64,000 nt of DNA from JAJEBT01 sp965221485 (GCA_965221485.1 OZ244893.1:248001-312000); one strand, 5' to 3'. Positions 24,714-34,740 are shown, counted from the stretch's first letter. Numbers and translations: made by a program. The notes: generated by a model from the sequence alone, not told the origin.

Positions 24714-27467
24714 TCATTTCAGAAACTCGCGGGTCTCCTCGACGGCTCTGGCGAGAGGGGTCCTCACGATCTCGACCCCGTCCGGGAAAGCGCCGGCAAG
24801 ACGCGACGACATCCTGGGATCAAGCATGACAAACACACCGCAATCGTCGGCGCGCCGCACCAGGCGCCCGAAGGCCTGGCGAAGACGGAGGCGAATCACG
24901 AGATCATCATAACTTCCGGCGGTGTGGGCCGCCATTCTCGCGCGATGAAGGATGGTCCGGCGCGGCCACGGCAATCTGTCGAAGACCAGCAGGCGCAGGC
25001 TTCGGCCCGGAACATCGACCCCGTCCCTCATCGCATCCGTACCGAGCAGGCACGAACGCTCTTCCGCCCGAAAAATGGAGATCAGGCTGGAGAGGTTCAT
25101 CCTGTCGACATGCTGGGCAAACAGCGGCAATCCGGCCTCTTCCAGAACCGGAGCGAGACGACTGTGAACGGCACGCAGGCGGGTAATGGCCGTAAACAAT
25201 CCCAGTGCGCCGCCATCGGCCGCTACGAACAGCTGGCGGTAGGCGTTCGCCACGTCATCCGTGTTGTCGCGGTTGACATCCGTTACAACCAGCACTCGCG
25301 TGAGTGCGCGATAATCAAACGGCGAGGGGACCTGAGCCCGGAAGCTTGATGATTCCAGGTGGATGGTACCGGTCCGCTGCTCCGCCGACCGCCAGTCAGC
25401 CTCCGGATCACCGGTGCCGTCACGAAGCGTTGCCGAAGTTATGACGACTCCGTCGGCAGGTTCCACTACTGTCTCGACGAAGGGTTTCATCGGATCAAGC
25501 CAGTGACGATGCATGCCTGTATCGATATCCCGACCCTGGTTCCGGCTGACTGAAAACCAGTCCACATAGTCATCCGGGGGGTGTTCGGCAATGTCAGCCA
25601 GCATACGCTTCCAGACCATAAGGTCCTCGTGGACCCGGGTTTCGAGACTGCGCACCAGGCCTTCAATCCGGCTGCGCTCGGACAGTTCGAGCAGTCCCCT
25701 GTTTTTGTTCAGTTCGGTCGTCAGGAGGTCGGAAAGGCGCCGCATCGGTTCGACCAGCCGGGTCAGGTCTTCGTTCAGCCGTGCCGCCGTCTCGACAAGG
25801 CCGGGTGAGGGATCAGCTGTGGTGATCTCGAGGTCGTAGTACGAATCCGGACGTGCCGAGCGATTATAGATATGCTTGCGCAGTTCCAGAAGGAACGCTT
25901 CGCCTGCGTTCTGTCCGCGTCCTTCCTCCAGTCGACGCTCCCAGCCAGGACCCGGCAGCAGAAGGGCGGCTTTTGTGACTTCGTCGAGTGCGTTCTGGAT
26001 CCGTTCATCCCGATGTGCGAAATCCAGAAGTCTGCGTTGCAGCCCCTGCGAACGCCGGAGCCGGCGATGTTCGGCCCCCAGAAGCCATTGGCGAAGCGCG
26101 GCGCATTCTGTTCCACTCAGCCTCGCAGCAAATGTCGTGTCTGCCGTATCGAACAGGTGATGACCCTCATCAAATACCAGGCGTCCCGGGTTGTTTCGTT
26201 CATCCCGGCCCCTGGCCCATTGGCTGAGCACCAGAGCATGATTGGCAATCACAATGTCGGCCCGGCGGGCCCGGCGAATCGTTTTTTCGATGAAACAACG
26301 GCTGTAGTGGTCGCAAGCCGAATAAATGCACTCGCCGCGCCGATCCGTCAGTTGCGTTGTATATTGGGTGCCGAGCAGGTCAATCAGCCAGCCTGGAAAA
26401 TCACCACCCTCAATATCGCCGTCCCGGCTCACGTCAATCCATCGCGCCATCAGACCGAGAGCGATGGCGCTGCTCGGGTTGCTGCCGATTTCCGACACGG
26501 CCTCGCGGAAATTCAGAAGGCAAAGGTAGTTTTCCCGTCCCTTGCGAATCACCACCCGTCCTTGCTTGATGTCGGGATCCGGATGCAGCCGGTCCAGCTC
26601 TTCATCGATCTGGCGCTGGAGATTCCTTGTAAAGGTACTGATCCAGACGCTGTCATGGTTGCGCTCGGCCCACAAGGTGGCAGGAGCGAGATAACCGAGT
26701 GTCTTGCCGATGCCGGTCCCGGCTTCGGCGAGAACGACGCCGGGCTGATCTGCCGGCTCCGTGGTCGCGAAGGCCCGGGTGACTGCGGATGCGTAGTCCC
26801 CCTGTTGCGGCCTGTCCTCTGCGTCCTGTCCGATCAGTTGCGCGAGGCGCCTGCGCGCATCCGCCGCAGAAACCGGCTGGTTGCCGGGTTCGCCCGGGAC
26901 ATGGTCGTCATGCCACTCGGAGAGCCGTCCCCAGACATGCATCGCTGCATCCGCATCCAGATCGTCCAGGGACAGGGTCTCGGCGTCCAATGCTTTCAGA
27001 ATCAGGGGAGCCCATCCCCAGTTGGCCCTGGCCATGACGTGGACGATTTCTGCGACCCGGTTTCCCTCTCGTTGCCCTTTCAGGGATTGCAGGCGGAACA
27101 GGAGTTCCCCGACAGCCTCAATGAGAACCCTGGCCTCGTCCTCGATGCTGGTGGGCGATTCGAGATCCAGAGCCTGGGCAAGGCCTCTCGGAGTAGGGTG
27201 GCAGAACCTGGCCGGACAGGTGAAAGCATACAGCTCGAGGAGATCGAGAGCCGCGAGTCTCTTTCGGCCCAGCCGTCGTCCGGTTTCCGGCGCATGGCAT
27301 ACGGCCAGCGGTTGCACGCCCGCAGTCAGATCCGCGGCATCGTCCTTCGACAGGATTTCCACACTTCCTGACAGATTGGCGACAGCAATTCGACGATATC
27401 CCGCGACCAGCGCCCGGAAGTCCGGATCAAGGGCAGGATCGGCTCCCGCAATCGGTAATCTGGACAT
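24714..27467 (-). CDS. DinG-family ATP-dependent DNA helicase
   Basis: A 917-residue superfamily-2 helicase of the XPD/DinG group. An N-terminal region of about 270 residues precedes Walker A AEAGTGIGKTLGYL. The Fe-S cluster cysteines are visible (CLLNFRE, then CIYSACDHYSRCFIEK), followed by motif II VFDEGHHLFDTADT (DEGH) and motif III VITSATLRDG. The C-terminal lobe has LLGTDAMRDGVDVPG and the motif VI region RQAFGRLVRRADD. The class unwinds 5'-3' in repair and R-loop resolution. The start MSRLPIAG at 27467 is chosen because longer frames run into the divergent lysS gene. This is a core housekeeping-type gene, one of the two in the window. Confidence 0.9.
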   Translation of the reverse strand: MSRLPIAGADPALDPDFRALVAGYRRIAVANLSGSVEILSKDDAADLTAGVQPLAVCHAPETGRRLGRKRLAALDLLELYAFTCPARFCHPTPRGLAQALDLESPTSIEDEARVLIEAVGELLFRLQSLKGQREGNRVAEIVHVMARANWGWAPLILKALDAETLSLDDLDADAAMHVWGRLSEWHDDHVPGEPGNQPVSAADARRRLAQLIGQDAEDRPQQGDYASAVTRAFATTEPADQPGVVLAEAGTGIGKTLGYLAPATLWAERNHDSVWISTFTRNLQRQIDEELDRLHPDPDIKQGRVVIRKGRENYLCLLNFREAVSEIGSNPSSAIALGLMARWIDVSRDGDIEGGDFPGWLIDLLGTQYTTQLTDRRGECIYSACDHYSRCFIEKTIRRARRADIVIANHALVLSQWARGRDERNNPGRLVFDEGHHLFDTADTTFAARLSGTECAALRQWLLGAEHRRLRRSQGLQRRLLDFAHRDERIQNALDEVTKAALLLPGPGWERRLEEGRGQNAGEAFLLELRKHIYNRSARPDSYYDLEITTADPSPGLVETAARLNEDLTRLVEPMRRLSDLLTTELNKNRGLLELSERSRIEGLVRSLETRVHEDLMVWKRMLADIAEHPPDDYVDWFSVSRNQGRDIDTGMHRHWLDPMKPFVETVVEPADGVVITSATLRDGTGDPEADWRSAEQRTGTIHLESSSFRAQVPSPFDYRALTRVLVVTDVNRDNTDDVANAYRQLFVAADGGALGLFTAITRLRAVHSRLAPVLEEAGLPLFAQHVDRMNLSSLISIFRAEERSCLLGTDAMRDGVDVPGRSLRLLVFDRLPWPRRTILHRARMAAHTAGSYDDLVIRLRLRQAFGRLVRRADDCGVFVMLDPRMSSRLAGAFPDGVEIVRTPLARAVEETREFLK

Positions 27468-27554
27468 GACCTCACTATACAGCAACCGCCCGAACATTGA
27501 CGCCGGCGGCACGAGCCCATAGGTTGCGCCCGGCCCTCTGCTGGAGATTGAAAG

Positions 27555-29177
27555 GTGAACGACACCAAGCCCCTCGGTATGGAAGCCAGGATCTGGCCGT
27601 TTGAGGAGGCCCGAAAGCTCCTTGCCCGCCTGTCCGGCAGGTTGCCGGACAAGGGCCATGTCCTGTTCCAGACCGGTTACGGCCCATCCGGGCTTCCCCA
27701 TATCGGCACTTTCGGGGAGGTGGTGCGTACGAACATGGTGCGTCGGGCGTTCGAGACCATCACGGAGATGCCGACGCGCCTGTTCACGTTTTCGGACGAC
27801 ATGGACGGGTTACGCAAGGTGCCGGAAAACCTGCCCAATACGGACATGCTGGAAAAGCATCTGGGAGAGCCGCTGACGTCCGTACCGGATCCGTTTGGTA
27901 CCCACGAGAGTTTGGGACATCACAACAATGCCCGATTACGGGCCTTCCTCGACTCGTTCGGTTTCGACTACGAGTTTGTGAGCGCGACAGAATGCTACCG
28001 GCAGGGCCGGTTTGATGACACCTTGCTCTCCGTTCTCAGGCATCATGATGAAATTGTTGCGGCCGTTGCCCCGACCCTCGGACCCAGGCGTCGCGAAACC
28101 TACAGCCCGTTCCTGCCGATTTGTCCTGACAGCGGCCGGGTTCTTCTTGCTCCTGTGACTGCCACCGACACTGATGCGGGGACGATTGTGTATCGCGAAG
28201 AGGATGGCACCGAGCGCGAGGTTCCTGTGACGGGGGGGTATTGCAAGCTCCAGTGGAAGGCAGATTGGGCCATGCGCTGGACGGCGCTGGCGGTCGATTA
28301 CGAAATGTCCGGCAAGGACCTGATCGATTCCGTTCGCCTGTCCGGCCGGATATGCCGGATTCTCGGATCCAGACCCCCGGAGGGAATGACCTACGAGCTG
28401 TTTCTCGACGAAAATGGAGAAAAGATCTCCAAGTCCCGTGGCAACGGATTATCGGTTGAGGAATGGCTCAGATATGCCCCGGCGGAAAGCCTTGCACTTT
28501 ATATGTTCAACGCGCCGAAGCGGGCAAAGCGACTCTTTTTCGATGTCATCCCCAGGCATGTCGACGATTATCTTGCCCATCTCGCAAAGTTTGGTGAACA
28601 GGACGACGCAGCCAGACTTGCCAATCCTGTCTGGCATATTCACGCCGGGAAGCCTCCGCAACCCGAGGTTCGCATTTCCTTTGGTCTTCTGCTCAATCTC
28701 GCGGCCGTCTGCAATGCGGAAACGCCCGAAGTCCTTTGGGGTTTCATCACCCGTTATTCGCCCGGAGCGACGCCGGAAAACGCACCCGGGCTCGACCGGC
28801 TGGTGGGGCATGCCATTTCTTGCTACCGGGATCTGGTCAAGCCGCACAAGCGATACCGGGCTCCGAACGAGCAAGAGAGGTCCGCTCTGGAAGACCTTGT
28901 CACGGTCCTTGACGCTTTGCCCGACGAGGCGGACAGCGAGGCCATCCAGACGGAGATTTACGAGATCGGCAAACGCCATGAATTCGAGACACTGAGAGAC
29001 TGGTTTCGCGCCTTGTATGAGATTCTTCTGGGCCAGAGCCAGGGGCCTCGCTTCGGGTCCTTCGTGGCCCTTTATGGCAAGGCTGAGACGTCCCGTCTGA
29101 TCCGTCGCACTCTGGCAGGGGATCACGGCCAGGACCAGGCTGCGAAGCCCGACCTGTCTCTGGCGCAACCGGGCTAG
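27555..29177 (+). CDS. lysS: Lysyl-tRNA synthetase, class I
   Basis: A 540-residue class I (archaeal-type, sometimes called LysK) lysine-tRNA ligase, the form used by many alphaproteobacteria in place of class II LysRS. The HIGH-type motif is in GPSGLPHIGTFGEV (residues about 40-53) and the KMSKS-type motif is GEKISKSRGNG (about residue 294). The C-terminal half is the alpha-helical anticodon-binding cage. GTG at 27555 is preceded by GGAG. It is divergent from the helicase with 87 bp between start codons. Its stop TAG overlaps the stop of the convergent NTF2-like gene within the palindrome CTAG. Confidence 0.95.
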   Translation: MNDTKPLGMEARIWPFEEARKLLARLSGRLPDKGHVLFQTGYGPSGLPHIGTFGEVVRTNMVRRAFETITEMPTRLFTFSDDMDGLRKVPENLPNTDMLEKHLGEPLTSVPDPFGTHESLGHHNNARLRAFLDSFGFDYEFVSATECYRQGRFDDTLLSVLRHHDEIVAAVAPTLGPRRRETYSPFLPICPDSGRVLLAPVTATDTDAGTIVYREEDGTEREVPVTGGYCKLQWKADWAMRWTALAVDYEMSGKDLIDSVRLSGRICRILGSRPPEGMTYELFLDENGEKISKSRGNGLSVEEWLRYAPAESLALYMFNAPKRAKRLFFDVIPRHVDDYLAHLAKFGEQDDAARLANPVWHIHAGKPPQPEVRISFGLLLNLAAVCNAETPEVLWGFITRYSPGATPENAPGLDRLVGHAISCYRDLVKPHKRYRAPNEQERSALEDLVTVLDALPDEADSEAIQTEIYEIGKRHEFETLRDWFRALYEILLGQSQGPRFGSFVALYGKAETSRLIRRTLAGDHGQDQAAKPDLSLAQPG

Positions 29178-29578
29178 TTTACCGGGCCCTGCCGCTCGTC
29201 GGGCGCAGCCCGTGGCCGGGCTGATGTGGGTCCGGCCTGATGATGCGTCATCTTCCAGACCTTGCCTGTTCGCACGAACAGATTGGTCGCGATCAGGACA
29301 TTGCCATCTATCACCTCGAAACAGATGACACTTGCGGTATCACCATACAGAAACGCGCGAGCGTCAAGGCATCTGATATTGGGCGACTGGGGATTGCGGA
29401 TGATGGCAAACCAGCTCTCCATAACCTGCTCGCGGCCCACCAGCGGACCCCAGCCCGGATGCAGGCAGGTCACCGGAGCGGATTGCGACCAGATCGTATC
29501 CATGGCCTCGGGGTCACGCTCGGTGAAGGCCTGGTAAAACGCTTCATTGGCAAAAAGGACGGCGTCGATTTCAGACAT
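29174..29578 (-). CDS. NTF2-like / SnoaL-like protein
   Basis: A 134-residue cone-shaped NTF2-fold protein. It opens with ANEAFYQAFTERDPEAMDTIWSQ, followed by CLHPGWGPLVGREQVMESW and a C-terminal ATNLFVRTGKVWKMTHHQAGP, all typical of the SnoaL-like family with unassigned ligand or hydrolase roles. The shorter start MSEIDA is taken because upstream codons lack family similarity. It converges on lysS with a shared CTAG at the two stops, a configuration often conserved in alphaproteobacteria. Confidence 0.85.
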   Translation of the reverse strand: MSEIDAVLFANEAFYQAFTERDPEAMDTIWSQSAPVTCLHPGWGPLVGREQVMESWFAIIRNPQSPNIRCLDARAFLYGDTASVICFEVIDGNVLIATNLFVRTGKVWKMTHHQAGPTSARPRAAPDERQGPVN

Positions 29579-30256
29579 TCGGGTGTCGTCGGGTTTGAAC
29601 TTGTACGTTTGCGAGTATAGCCGAAAACATCCTCCGACCGGACCCGGCACTCGAAGTGCCCCGACGAGGTCTTTGTGGCTCCCGGATTGAACGCGGAAGC
29701 GCGCCCCGGCCAGTGCCACAAACCGGAAATGCCGGTCCGGGCCCGAACCGATTCTCCCAGTTTTTCCGCACCCCATAGCCTGAATTCGGACTCTGCAGGC
29801 CGTGAACGAACAGAAGGGCGGCGGCCCTTGAGCCTTCGGGGGATACTCATGGTCACTGATATCTTCACAACCCGGCGCGATTGCCAGCATGCGCCCGGTG
29901 ACCAGCACCGCCAGTGCAGTTCAGTCTGCTCGTGATCGGGTTCATTGATGAGATATCCTGCGAGTCTTCGGGTCACAACAAGGAGCGTGTTGGCGGTGCG
30001 CAACCGCAGGGCTCCACCATTCGAAGACATCCGTCCATGGTCGAAGCCGGCGATGACCTCGTGGCATCCATGGACTTGAAATTCGATGTTTTCGGGGTTA
30101 CAGTCCGCGACTGTGGCATCCGCTTCGTACGTATAAGTAACATATTGAATCCATTACATATACTTTAGAATCGGATTCCATGACAAACCCCGATGGCGCG
30201 AGATCCGGGCGCGGCCATGCGCCAGGTGATCTGCCATCGAAACCCGAGGAATGGTG
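29579..30256. other. Intergenic region with AT-rich promoter
   Basis: About 680 bp between the divergent NTF2-like gene and the monooxygenase gene. No convincing gene. The last 120 bp (about 30130-30180) are distinctly AT-rich (gtataagtaacatattgaat) and probably hold the monooxygenase promoter. Confidence 0.4.
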
Positions 30257-31468
30257 ATGGACAGCCTTGTGGAACATCCGGTAACGCGGGATGCCGAGGA
30301 ACTTGTGGGGCGGGCTGCGGCCCTGAAACCGGTCCTGAGGGAGCGCCAGAGAGCCACCGAGACTGCGGCCCGCGTTCCGGACGACACCATTGCCGACCTG
30401 AAGGCCGCTGAACTCTACAAGATACTGCAGCCAGCCAGATACGGAGGCTTTGAACTCGATTTCTGGACGTTCTCGCGCTGCGCGGCCGAGGTGGGTGCGG
30501 GCTGCGGTTCGACCGCATGGGTATATTCGACCGCTGCCCAGCACCAGTGGCAGATCGGCATGTTTGACGACCGGGCCCAGGCGGAAGTCTGGGGCAGGGA
30601 TCCGACTGCGATCGCAGCATCATCCTATTCGCCGGGAGGAATTGCAGTTCGATGTGACGGCGGCTACAGGCTCAGTGGCCGCTGGCTTTACTGCTCCGGC
30701 GTTCTCAATGCACAGTGGATGATCCTCGGGGTGCTGATTGCCGATCACGCCGATGCCAAACCGGGCGGGCAGGGCTATGTTCTGGTACCCAGGGAGTTGT
30801 TCAGGGTCGAGGACAATTGGGATGTGGTTGGCCTGATCGGGACCGGAAGCAGCGACGTCGTGATCGAGGACCAGTTCATACCGCACTATCGCCTCCTGAC
30901 CCTTGAAGAGGCGTTGTCGGGGCAGCCGCCCGGGGCCGCCGTCAATGGCAACGATCTCTGGAAGGTGCCGTTCTTTGCGGCGATCTCGCTCTGCCTGTGT
31001 GTTCCCCTGCTCGGAATGGCGCAAGGGGCTCTCGAGGTCTATGTCGATCAGATCTCAACCCGCAAGACGCGCGGTGCGGCGCTCAGCCAGCCGCAGGGCA
31101 TGGCAGCATTCCCGACAATCCAGGCCCGTGTCGCTGAAGCAGCAGCCGCAATCGATGCGGCAAAAATGTTGGTCCGCCGGGATTGTAACGACATTCATAG
31201 CGTTATGGCTGCGGGCCGCCCCCTGACCCAGCTGGAACGGGCCCGCAACAAGGGTGATCTGGGATTCGCCGTCAAACTGGCCCGGCAGGCCATGGACCTC
31301 CTGTTCGAAAGTGTTGGTGGCGCCGGTCTTTCAAACAGCGCTCTCATTCAGCGCTTCTGGCGTGATCTGCATGCGGGGTCCAAGCATATCAGTGTGAACT
31401 GGGACATGTGCTCGACACTCTACGGACGGGTTGCGCTCGGACTGCCGGCCGGGACTGCGCAATTCTGA
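30257..31468 (+). CDS. Acyl-CoA dehydrogenase-fold (group D) flavin-dependent monooxygenase
   Basis: A 403-residue FMNH2/FADH2-using oxygenase of the HpaB-C2/HsaA/DszC group. The N-terminal helices are followed by LQPARYGGFELDFWTF, then GCGSTAWVYSTAAQHQ (flavin/substrate pocket) and YRLSGRWLYCSGVLNAQW, where true dehydrogenases would place other residues. The C-terminal helical bundle ends with VGGAGLSNSALIQRFWRDLHAGSKHISVNWD. Such enzymes hydroxylate aromatic rings with reduced flavin from a separate reductase; none is encoded nearby. The start ATG 30257 has GAGGA at good spacing. A paralogue lies at 45442. Adjacent SDR, cyclase, HisD-like and cupin genes suggest one pathway. Confidence 0.85.
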   Translation: MDSLVEHPVTRDAEELVGRAAALKPVLRERQRATETAARVPDDTIADLKAAELYKILQPARYGGFELDFWTFSRCAAEVGAGCGSTAWVYSTAAQHQWQIGMFDDRAQAEVWGRDPTAIAASSYSPGGIAVRCDGGYRLSGRWLYCSGVLNAQWMILGVLIADHADAKPGGQGYVLVPRELFRVEDNWDVVGLIGTGSSDVVIEDQFIPHYRLLTLEEALSGQPPGAAVNGNDLWKVPFFAAISLCLCVPLLGMAQGALEVYVDQISTRKTRGAALSQPQGMAAFPTIQARVAEAAAAIDAAKMLVRRDCNDIHSVMAAGRPLTQLERARNKGDLGFAVKLARQAMDLLFESVGGAGLSNSALIQRFWRDLHAGSKHISVNWDMCSTLYGRVALGLPAGTAQF

Positions 31469-31555
31469 GTGCGGGAAGCGGATACGCGCGAAAATAGCGC
31501 CGGAAAGGGTCCCGCCCGCAATCGTTACTGGCCCGCCTGCCCTGATCTTGCGGCC

Positions 31556-32326
31556 CTACTGGGCGGTCCATCCCCCGTCAACCACCAGAGCCGAGCCTGT
31601 AATCAGTGCCGAAGCGGGCGAAGCGAGAAAGACGACAGCTCCCATGATGTCCTCGAGCTCGCCGATACGACCCATCGGGATGCGGCTCAGAGTGTCTTGC
31701 AGGAAAGCCTCGTCCTCGAAAAATGGCCGGGTCATCGGCGTCATTATGAAAGTCGGCCCGATCGAATTCACCCTGATGCCATGCGGAGCCAGCTCCAGAC
31801 TCATCGCCTTGGTCAGGCCTTCGACCGCATGCTTAGATGAGCAATAAACCGTGCGGCGGGGACCGCCCACATGACCCATCTGGGAGGATATCTGAATGAT
31901 CGATCCGCCGTGGCCGTGGCTCAGCATGTTCCGCGTAACGACCTGCGAGACAAAAAAGAGAGCCTTCACATTGAGGTTCATGATGCGGTCGTAGTTTTCT
32001 TCCGAAATATCGACGAAGGCTTCCGGAATATTGGTTCCGGCGTTATTGACGAGCACATCCACTCTCGCGAGATCCCCTATCCGCTTCTCCACTTCACTGC
32101 GGTCCGTGATGTCGCACACCAGTGGTTGTGCACTCCCTCCGGCATCCCGGACTTCCTGCGAAACGGCGGCAATTTCGGGTTCGGTGCGGCTGACGGCCAC
32201 AACATGGGCGCCGGCGCCCCCGAGCGCGATCGCGGCAGCCCGGCCTATCCCGCGCCCGGCTCCCGTGACAACGGCAGTCTTGCCATCAAGCCGCATATCC
32301 GGCGTCTTCAGGGGTTGTTCGGTCAT
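31556..32326 (-). CDS. SDR family oxidoreductase
   Basis: A 256-residue classical SDR. TGAGRGIGRAAA is the cofactor loop, NNAGTN follows, Ser is in QISSQMG, and YCSSKHA is the YxxxK catalytic pair. SALVVDGGWTAQ closes the fold. Val-Ser-Arg after beta-2 (AVSRTEPE) hints at NADP(H). The start MTEQPLK is preferred; about 33 upstream codons are not conserved. It is divergent from the cyclase-family gene with 98 bp between starts, so the two probably share a regulatory region. Confidence 0.9.
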   Translation of the reverse strand: MTEQPLKTPDMRLDGKTAVVTGAGRGIGRAAAIALGGAGAHVVAVSRTEPEIAAVSQEVRDAGGSAQPLVCDITDRSEVEKRIGDLARVDVLVNNAGTNIPEAFVDISEENYDRIMNLNVKALFFVSQVVTRNMLSHGHGGSIIQISSQMGHVGGPRRTVYCSSKHAVEGLTKAMSLELAPHGIRVNSIGPTFIMTPMTRPFFEDEAFLQDTLSRIPMGRIGELEDIMGAVVFLASPASALITGSALVVDGGWTAQ

Positions 32327-32424
32327 ATCAGGCCTGCCTCCAGTGGTAAGCGCCTTGACAGGATGGGGCATCAACCGTAATGCGTTGATCGCGAAATACC
32401 TACGAGGAACGGAGCAACGTTGCA

Positions 32425-33390
32425 ATGGTCCACAAATACACCGATGGTAACCTGGACATGGAGAAGCTCCGTGCCACAGCCGAAAAATGCAAGAACTGGG
32501 GACGATGGGGCGCCGACGATGAAGCCGGAACGCTCAACTATATCCAGCCTGAAGACGTGATTGCCGCAGCGGGCCTGATCCGGAAAGGAAAGGTCTTTTC
32601 ACTGGGCCTCAACTTCGACAACCAGGGCCCCCAGACAGGGCTGTGGGGAAATCGCTTCAATCCGATCCATACAATGCTCGCCACCGGAACCGATGCGGTC
32701 GCCGGAAACCAGGATGCTGGCGGTATCCGCTATGCGGACGACATGGTGTCCCTGCCGCTGCAATGCGGCACCCAGTGGGATGCGCTGGGGCACATCTTCT
32801 ATGACGACAAGATGTGGAATGGCTACGATGCGGCACTGGTGGATTCGGCCGGTGCCCGGAAGAACGGCATCGAAAAGGTCAAGGACCGGATGGTAGGGCG
32901 CGGTGTGCTTCTGGATATTGCTCGCCACACCGGCGTGGATGCCCTTCAGGAGGGAGAGGCCATATCACCCGGGGACCTCGATGCCTGTGCCGAGGCGCAA
33001 GGAGTCGAGGTGCGGCGCGGTGATTTCCTTCTCGTGCGCACCGGCATGATGGAAGAACGCCTCGCCAACGGCTGGGGTGGCTATGCCGGCGGGGATGCGC
33101 CCGGTCTGTCTTTCGATACTGCTGAGTGGCTGCACAGCAAGGAAGTGGCGGCCATCTGCTGCGATACCTGGGGATGCGAGGTGAGGCCGAACGAGACCAC
33201 CGATGCCCAGCAACCCTGGCACTGGGTCGTGATCCCCATGATCGGAATCACCATGGGGGAGATTTTCGTCATGGGCGAGCTTGCCGAAGACTGTGTGGCA
33301 GACGGAGTCTGGGAATTTTTCTTCTGTGCACCACCGCTTCCCATCACGGGTGGTGTCGGCTCTCCGATCAATCCCATCGCGATCAAGTAG
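32425..33390 (+). CDS. Cyclase family protein (kynurenine formamidase-like fold)
   Basis: A 321-residue PF04199 protein. The canonical metal motif HxGTHxDAxxH appears as LQCGTQWDALGHIFYDD, so the first and second histidines are Gln, while the Asp and final His remain. This Gln variant recurs in a large subgroup with MWNGYDA after it, so it is a subfamily trait rather than damage. C-terminal HWVVIPMIGITMGEIFVMGEL is the family substrate wall. Members hydrolyse cyclic amides, formamides or lactones. Next come the HisD-like (37 bp downstream) and cupin genes on the same strand, likely one operon. Confidence 0.85.
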   Translation: MVHKYTDGNLDMEKLRATAEKCKNWGRWGADDEAGTLNYIQPEDVIAAAGLIRKGKVFSLGLNFDNQGPQTGLWGNRFNPIHTMLATGTDAVAGNQDAGGIRYADDMVSLPLQCGTQWDALGHIFYDDKMWNGYDAALVDSAGARKNGIEKVKDRMVGRGVLLDIARHTGVDALQEGEAISPGDLDACAEAQGVEVRRGDFLLVRTGMMEERLANGWGGYAGGDAPGLSFDTAEWLHSKEVAAICCDTWGCEVRPNETTDAQQPWHWVVIPMIGITMGEIFVMGELAEDCVADGVWEFFFCAPPLPITGGVGSPINPIAIK

Positions 33391-33427
33391 ACCCAGGACT
33401 CCGGACACAAGAGGGAGAAACGCCGCG

Positions 33428-34720
33428 ATGGCCAGGCATCTCAAGACACGGATCGGGGAAGCGGAATCCAGGGAAGCCGAGGCTCGGGTCCGTGAAACCG
33501 TTGAGACCATTCTCGCCGATATCGAGGCGCGGGGAGAGGATGCGGTGAGAGACCTCTCCCTGAAGTTCGATAACTGGTCTCCCGACAGTTTTCGCCTTTC
33601 GGACGAGCAGGTCGCGGAACTGGTGGCCGAGGTTCCCGAACAGACGATTGACGACATCAGGTTTGCGCAGCAACAGGTCCGGCATTTTGCCGAGATCCAG
33701 CGTGAGGCCATCCGGGATATCGAGGTCGAAACCTTGCCCGGTGTCAGGCTGGGTCACCGCAATATCCCGGTCGAGTCCGTCGGTTGCTACGTGCCGGGGG
33801 GACGCTACCCGATGGTGGCTTCGGCGCATATGAGTGTGGTGACGGCGAAGGTGGCGGGGGTGCGGCGCATCATTGCCTGCACACCGCCGACTGGCGGCAG
33901 GCCCCACCCCGAAACCATTGCCGCCATGCATCTCGGTGGTGCCGACGAAATTTATCTGCTTGGCGGTGTTCAGGCGGTTGGCGCCATGGGGCTTGGCGCC
34001 GGAGATATACGGCCGGTGGACATGATTGTTGGCCCCGGCAACGCTTATGTGGCTGAGGCCAAGCGCCAGCTTTTCGGCAGGGTTGGCATCGACCTTCTTG
34101 CCGGTCCGACGGAAATCCTTGTCATTGCCGACGACACTGCGGACGTTGAAATGGTGGTCACCGATCTTCTGGGACAGGCCGAACACGGACCGACATCGCC
34201 GGCTATTGTGGTGACAACCTCGCAACAACTGGCCGAGGCCGTACCCGGCGAAGTTGATCGTCAGCTCTCCCGTCTGCCTACGGCAGACGTTGCCGGTCAG
34301 GCCTGGCGCGATTATGGAGAAATCATCCTTGTTGACGATCTTGATGAGGCAGTGGCCGAAGGAGACCGCATCGCAGCCGAACATGTGGAAGTGCTGACCC
34401 GGGAGCCGCGGTATTTCCTTGAGAAGATGACCAATTATGGTGCCCTATTCCTCGGGCCCGAGACCAACGTGTCTTATGGCGACAAGGTTATCGGCACCAA
34501 CCATACGTTACCCACCAAGGGCGCGGCGCGCTATACTGGCGGCCTTTGGGTCGGCAAGTTTCTCAAGACCTGCACGTGGCAGGAATGCACGGAGGAGGCC
34601 AGCGTCGTCATCGGGGACTATTGTTCCAGACTGTGTGCGATCGAGAAATTCTGGGGCCACAAGGAACAGGCAGACTTGCGCCTGCGGCGTTATGCCGGAC
34701 GCAATACAGGACTCGGCTGA
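33428..34720 (+). CDS. hisD: Histidinol dehydrogenase family protein
   Basis: A 430-residue zinc- and NAD-dependent dehydrogenase of the HisD family. Zinc ligands expected from E. coli HisD can be matched: Gln and His in GQAEHGPTS, Asp in SYGDKVIGTNH, His in FWGHKEQAD near the end. The Glu-His catalytic pair is in RIAAEHVEV. However it is embedded in a catabolic operon with no other his gene, and the sequence around TNHTLPTKGAARYTGGLWVGKFLKT resembles the branch that includes sulfopropanediol dehydrogenase (HpsN). It probably oxidises an alcohol to an acid in two steps in this pathway rather than making histidine. The start ATG has GGGAGA upstream; the longer frame overlaps the cyclase gene and is not real. 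Confidence 0.85.
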   Translation: MARHLKTRIGEAESREAEARVRETVETILADIEARGEDAVRDLSLKFDNWSPDSFRLSDEQVAELVAEVPEQTIDDIRFAQQQVRHFAEIQREAIRDIEVETLPGVRLGHRNIPVESVGCYVPGGRYPMVASAHMSVVTAKVAGVRRIIACTPPTGGRPHPETIAAMHLGGADEIYLLGGVQAVGAMGLGAGDIRPVDMIVGPGNAYVAEAKRQLFGRVGIDLLAGPTEILVIADDTADVEMVVTDLLGQAEHGPTSPAIVVTTSQQLAEAVPGEVDRQLSRLPTADVAGQAWRDYGEIILVDDLDEAVAEGDRIAAEHVEVLTREPRYFLEKMTNYGALFLGPETNVSYGDKVIGTNHTLPTKGAARYTGGLWVGKFLKTCTWQECTEEASVVIGDYCSRLCAIEKFWGHKEQADLRLRRYAGRNTGLG

Positions 34721-34740
34721 AAAAGGGAGAGGGTGGAACG

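Noticed and set aside
25872..27371. A 499-residue plus-strand open frame opposite the helicase
   Set aside because: Antisense artefact of a GC-rich gene; the helicase motifs on the minus strand are unambiguous.
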